Assembly (NCBI RefSeq): GCF_026420845.1
Contig: NZ_JAOWCB010000025.1
Span: 1-64,000, forward strand
Reading direction: 5' to 3'
DNA from: Streptomyces sp. PR69
GTDB lineage: Bacteria; Actinomycetota; Actinomycetes; Streptomycetales; Streptomycetaceae
DNA length: 64,000 nt
The notes under the pieces were generated by a model. It was not told the origin of the DNA. It saw nothing but the letters and a program-made list of their open reading frames with translations, and searched no databases. Both the position numbers and the translations under genes were made by a program. Below are positions 61,173 through 64,000 of the stretch, one piece after another; within the stretch, counting starts at the first letter, position 1; the number at the start of each line of letters is the position of its first letter.

Positions 61173-62455
61173 CCGGCAGCGCGGCCGGCCGGGGCTCCAG
61201 GGCCCGTCAGGACCGGCCAGCCGCCTCCGGCATGGCCGTTGTCGCCGGGGCCGCCGCGGCGGACGGCGGCCGGGCCGCGCCCCCGCCCGCAGACCGGCGG
61301 CCCCCGGCACCAACCGCGCGCCCGGACAGCGGCGTTGACGCGCCTAGCACAGCGCACGAAACCAGCATGGCGCACGAAACCGGCACACAGCCGCCCGGAG
61401 GCGGTGCCACAGGCCCGGGAGCGCGCATCGGCGCGTCGGGGCCGGTCCTCGCCGTCGGGCTCGTCGGCGCGCTGGTCGCGGCATGTCTGCTGTCCGCGGG
61501 GATGGGGGCGTACCACATCCCCCTCGGGGACGTACTCGCGTCCCTGCAGCACCGGATAGGGCTCGGCGGGACGCCGCTCGACCGGGTCGGGGAGAGTGTG
61601 CTGTGGAACGTGCGGCTGCCGCGCGTCGTCCTCGCGCTGCTCGTCGGGGCGTCCCTGGGCTGCGCGGGCGCGCTGATGCAGGGCGTGTTCGGGAACCCGC
61701 TGGCCGAGCCCGGCGTCATCGGCATCTCCGCGGGCGCGGCCGCCGGGGCCGTCGGGGCGATCGCCCTCGGGCTGAGCTTCCTCGGCTCCTGGACGGTGAC
61801 CGCATGCGCCTTCGCCGCCGGGCTCGGCACCGTGCTCCTCGTCTATGCGATGTCCCGTTCCGGCGGCCGCACCGAGGTGGTCACGCTCATCCTCACCGGC
61901 ATCGCCGTGAACGCCTTCGCGGGCGCGCTGATCGGCCTGTTCATCTTCTTCGCCGACAACGCGCAGATCACGCAGATCGCCTTCTGGCAGCTCGGTTCGC
62001 TCTCCCAGGCCACCTGGCCCAAGGTTCTCGCGGTGCTGCCCTGCGCCGCCGCCGGGCTGCTGCTCGCGCCGCTGCACTCCCGCAAGCTGGACCTCCTCGC
62101 CCTGGGCGAGCGCCCTGCCCGCCATCTCGGCGTGGACGTCGAACGGCTGCGCATCACCGTGGTGCTGGTCGTCGCGCTGCTCACCGCGGCGGCGGTCGCG
62201 GTAGCGGGGATCATCACCTTCGTCGGTCTGCTCGTCCCGCATCTGCTGCGGATGGCGAACGGCCCCGGCCACCGCTTCCTGGTGCCCGCCAGCGCGCTGG
62301 GCGGCGCGCTGGTCCTGGTCGCCGGGGACCTCGCCGCCCGCACGGTCGCCGAGCCGGCCGAACTGCCGCTTGGCGTGCTCACCGCGCTGTTCGGCAGCCC
62401 GTTCTTCTTCTGGCTGCTGCGCAGGACCCGCCGCCGACAGGGAGGCTGGGCATGA
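61169..62455 (+). CDS. hmuU: Haem ABC transporter permease
   Basis: A 428-residue FecCD/BtuC-type permease with about ten helices. Typical motifs: LWNVRLPRVVLALLVGASLG, GVFGNPLAEPGVIGISAGAA, VVTLILTGIAVNAFAGALIG, LGERPARHLGVDVERLR, FVGLLVPHLLRM and AELPLGVLTALFGSPFFFWL. An unusual ~85-residue hydrophilic N-terminal extension (PADRRPPAPTARPDSG and so on) precedes helix 1; the true start may be the internal Met at about residue 67 (MAHETG). The ATG at 61169 overlaps hmuT and the stop overlaps hmuV, forming a tight hmuTUV operon. Confidence 0.93.
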   Translation: MTGSAAGRGSRARQDRPAASGMAVVAGAAAADGGRAAPPPADRRPPAPTARPDSGVDAPSTAHETSMAHETGTQPPGGGATGPGARIGASGPVLAVGLVGALVAACLLSAGMGAYHIPLGDVLASLQHRIGLGGTPLDRVGESVLWNVRLPRVVLALLVGASLGCAGALMQGVFGNPLAEPGVIGISAGAAAGAVGAIALGLSFLGSWTVTACAFAAGLGTVLLVYAMSRSGGRTEVVTLILTGIAVNAFAGALIGLFIFFADNAQITQIAFWQLGSLSQATWPKVLAVLPCAAAGLLLAPLHSRKLDLLALGERPARHLGVDVERLRITVVLVVALLTAAAVAVAGIITFVGLLVPHLLRMANGPGHRFLVPASALGGALVLVAGDLAARTVAEPAELPLGVLTALFGSPFFFWLLRRTRRRQGGWA

Positions 62456-63393
62456 GCGCCGCCGCACCCTGGACCGCACGCGCCGCCTGGCGGACCCGGC
62501 GCACCCTGTGCACGCTCCTGGCCCCGCGGCACGCCCGCGCGCTGCCCTTCCCCGCCGCCCCCGGGACCGTACTGGCTGAGGCACACGCCCTGCACATCCG
62601 GCTGGGCGGCCGTCCGGTGCTGCGGGGCGTGGAGCTGTCCGCCCGCGCGGGCGAGGTCCTCGCGCTCGTCGGACCCAATGGCGCGGGCAAGTCGACGCTG
62701 CTCGCCGCGCTGGCCGCCGATCTGCCCGCGGCCGAGGGGGAGATACGGATCGCAGGGCGGCCCGCCGCCGACTGGTCCGCGCCCGAGCTGGCCCTGCGCC
62801 GCGCCATGCTGCCCCAGTCCGCCCAGCTCTCCTTTCCGTTCCCGGTGGCGGAGGTCGTCCGGATGGGCCGTACGCCGTGGACCGGGACGGCCCGTGCGGA
62901 CGAGGACGACGCGGCCGTCGCCGAGGCGATGGCGGCGACCGAGGTGACCGGCTTCGCCGACCGGCCCTTCTCCGCGCTGTCCGGCGGGGAGCGGGCGCGC
63001 GTCGCCCTCGCCCGCGTACTCGCTCAGCGAGCGCCGCTGCTGCTGCTCGACGAGCCCACCGCCGCGCTCGATCTGCGCCATCAGGAGCTGGTGTTGCGCC
63101 TCGCCCGGCAGCGCGCGGAGGCCGGGGACGCGGTCGTCGTCGTGCTGCACGACCTCGGCCTGGCCGCGGCGTACGCGGACCGGGTCGCCGTGCTGCACGA
63201 GGGCGTCATCGCCGCCTGCGGCCCGCCCTCCGGCGTCTTCGGCCCGGAGCTGCTCAGCCGGGTCTACCGCCAGCCGGTGGAGGTGGTGCCGCATCCGCGC
63301 ACCGGGGTGCCGCTGGTGCTTCCGGAGCGGCCCGCTCCGCCGTCGTCCACAGCCGAACGGTCCCCGCTGACCGCCGATTCCGGACCCCGGTAG
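62452..63393 (+). CDS. hmuV: Haem ABC transporter ATP-binding protein
   Basis: A 313-residue ATPase driving haem import. Walker A GPNGAGKSTL, Q-loop PQSAQLSFPFPVAEVVRMGR, signature FSALSGGERARVALARVLAQ, Walker B LLLLDEPTAALDL and H-loop VVVLHDLGLAAAYADRV are all present. An N-terminal extension of ~40 residues (WRTRRTLCTLLAPRHARAL) is unusual. The ATG at 62452 follows GGGAGGCTGGGC and overlaps hmuU (ATGA). It is the last gene of the hmuTUV operon; a lipoprotein gene follows after 42 bp and may be co-transcribed. Confidence 0.94.
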   Translation: MSAAAPWTARAAWRTRRTLCTLLAPRHARALPFPAAPGTVLAEAHALHIRLGGRPVLRGVELSARAGEVLALVGPNGAGKSTLLAALAADLPAAEGEIRIAGRPAADWSAPELALRRAMLPQSAQLSFPFPVAEVVRMGRTPWTGTARADEDDAAVAEAMAATEVTGFADRPFSALSGGERARVALARVLAQRAPLLLLDEPTAALDLRHQELVLRLARQRAEAGDAVVVVLHDLGLAAAYADRVAVLHEGVIAACGPPSGVFGPELLSRVYRQPVEVVPHPRTGVPLVLPERPAPPSSTAERSPLTADSGPR

Positions 63394-63435
63394 GGTTGCG
63401 GCGGTCAGTGGGGGTCGAGGAGCAGAAGGCAACCG

Positions 63436-64000
63436 ATGAGAAGGCTGAGTCGGGCGGCGGCAGGGCTCGCGGCGGCAGTGGCGCTGTCCCTGGCGGCGAG
63501 CGGATGCGTGACCGTGCACGGTGAGCGGGCGGTCGTCCCCGCGGTGACAGAGGATGAGGCGGCGCAGGCGCTCCTGGCCTTCACCGAGGCGTACAACGCG
63601 GCCGACAGGGCGTACGACCCCGCCCTCGACGCGCATGTGGTCACCGGGGCGCTCGGCGCGATCAACCAGGCGGGGCTCGCCTCCCGCCAGGTCAACTACC
63701 CGGACGGCAATCCGTCGCACAAGCCGCTGGAGCTGACGGACGCCCGGTTCGTCATCCCCAAGAAGGCGGGCTGGCCGCGCTGGTTCATCGCGGACACGGA
63801 CTCCAACCGCGACGAGGACGGGGGCGATCAGGACACCCGCTGGCTGCTCGCCTTCATCCGCACCGGCCCCGACCAGACCTGGCGGGCCGCGTATCTGTCG
63901 GTGCTCACCCTGGACGAGATCCCGGAGTTCACGACGGATGAGGACGGCTATGCCGAGCCCGTCGCCGCCGACAGCTCCGCGGTGGCGGTCGCCCCCGGCG
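63436..64000 (+). CDS. Putative lipoprotein (3' end outside window)
   Basis: The 188-residue N-terminal part of a protein; the frame is still open at the right edge. The ATG at 63436 follows GAGGAGCAGAAGG. It starts with RRLSRAAAGLAAAVALSLAA and the lipobox SGC, so it is a secreted lipoprotein. The visible mature part has TEDEAAQALLAFTEAYNAAD, FVIPKKAGWPRWFIADTD and DTRWLLAFIRTGPDQTWRAA, which I do not recognise as a named domain. It is 42 bp after hmuV in the same direction. A role in haem capture is possible, but nothing in the sequence shows it. Confidence 0.85.
   Translation, partial: MRRLSRAAAGLAAAVALSLAASGCVTVHGERAVVPAVTEDEAAQALLAFTEAYNAADRAYDPALDAHVVTGALGAINQAGLASRQVNYPDGNPSHKPLELTDARFVIPKKAGWPRWFIADTDSNRDEDGGDQDTRWLLAFIRTGPDQTWRAAYLSVLTLDEIPEFTTDEDGYAEPVAADSSAVAVAPG

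Overview
The window is a stretch of chromosome from a Streptomyces (or very close relative). The signs are very high G+C with G/C-saturated third codon positions, many GTG starts and ATGA/GTGA gene overlaps, and characteristic gene sets: malEFG-aglA-malR, glnE plus a GlnA2-type glutamine synthetase, a SARP/NB-ARC/TPR regulator, LAXTG-anchored HtaA proteins and DmdR/IdeR-type iron boxes. The gene order resembles, from memory, the S. coelicolor region around SCO2226 to SCO2276. No rRNA, tRNA, CRISPR array, transposase or phage gene was seen.

Layout. 1-2.8 kb: the 3' part of an ALF-repeat/coiled-coil polymorphic toxin, then a small cysteine-rich protein that is a candidate immunity partner. 2.9-3.6 kb: TetR regulator. 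3.7-17.8 kb: starch and maltodextrin utilisation. A secreted amylase-pullulanase fusion and a secreted alpha-amylase run leftward. malE, malF, malG, the alpha-glucosidase aglA and malR run rightward. The divergent promoter region carries several CTTGCAG-type MalR sites. 17.9-20 kb: a PAP2 membrane enzyme, and an NAD(P)-binding oxidoreductase divergent from a MarR regulator. 20.1-25.4 kb: nitrogen block with glnE, a VOC protein, an MT0933-like small protein and glnA2. 25.7-28.7 kb: ArsR-like regulator, small membrane protein and MMPL transporter. 29.2-35.7 kb: a possible extracytoplasmic copper-handling block (DUF3105, DUF305, small His/Ala-rich membrane protein, multicopper oxidase) with a CBS protein, hydrolase and DUF998 protein. 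The oxidase carries two apparent frameshifts and the next gene, an MFS transporter (36.0-37.3 kb), carries a third.

37.5-46.3 kb: a conserved hypothetical protein, the F420:NADPH oxidoreductase npdG, a small membrane protein, a site-2-type protease, a 1388-residue SARP regulator and a two-gene ABC-2 exporter. The exporter promoter has four heptamers spaced exactly 11 bp, the arrangement SARP proteins bind. 46.6-54.3 kb: panB, a DHA2 efflux pump with TetR, a membrane endonuclease/exonuclease/phosphatase protein, nadE and map. 54.4-64 kb: an iron-regulated haem acquisition locus: haem oxygenase, PhzF-like protein, two HtaA surface proteins separated by a 129-bp tandem repeat array, and hmuTUV, followed by a lipoprotein cut by the window end.

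The most interesting non-genic signals are the 11-bp-phased heptamers upstream of the exporter (46327-46366), the 129-bp tandem array between the htaA genes (57941-58345), the cluster of three -1 frameshifts (34.7-36.9 kb), a 9-bp tandem array before the MFS gene (37366-37419), and a family of long G+C-rich palindromic elements at four loci.
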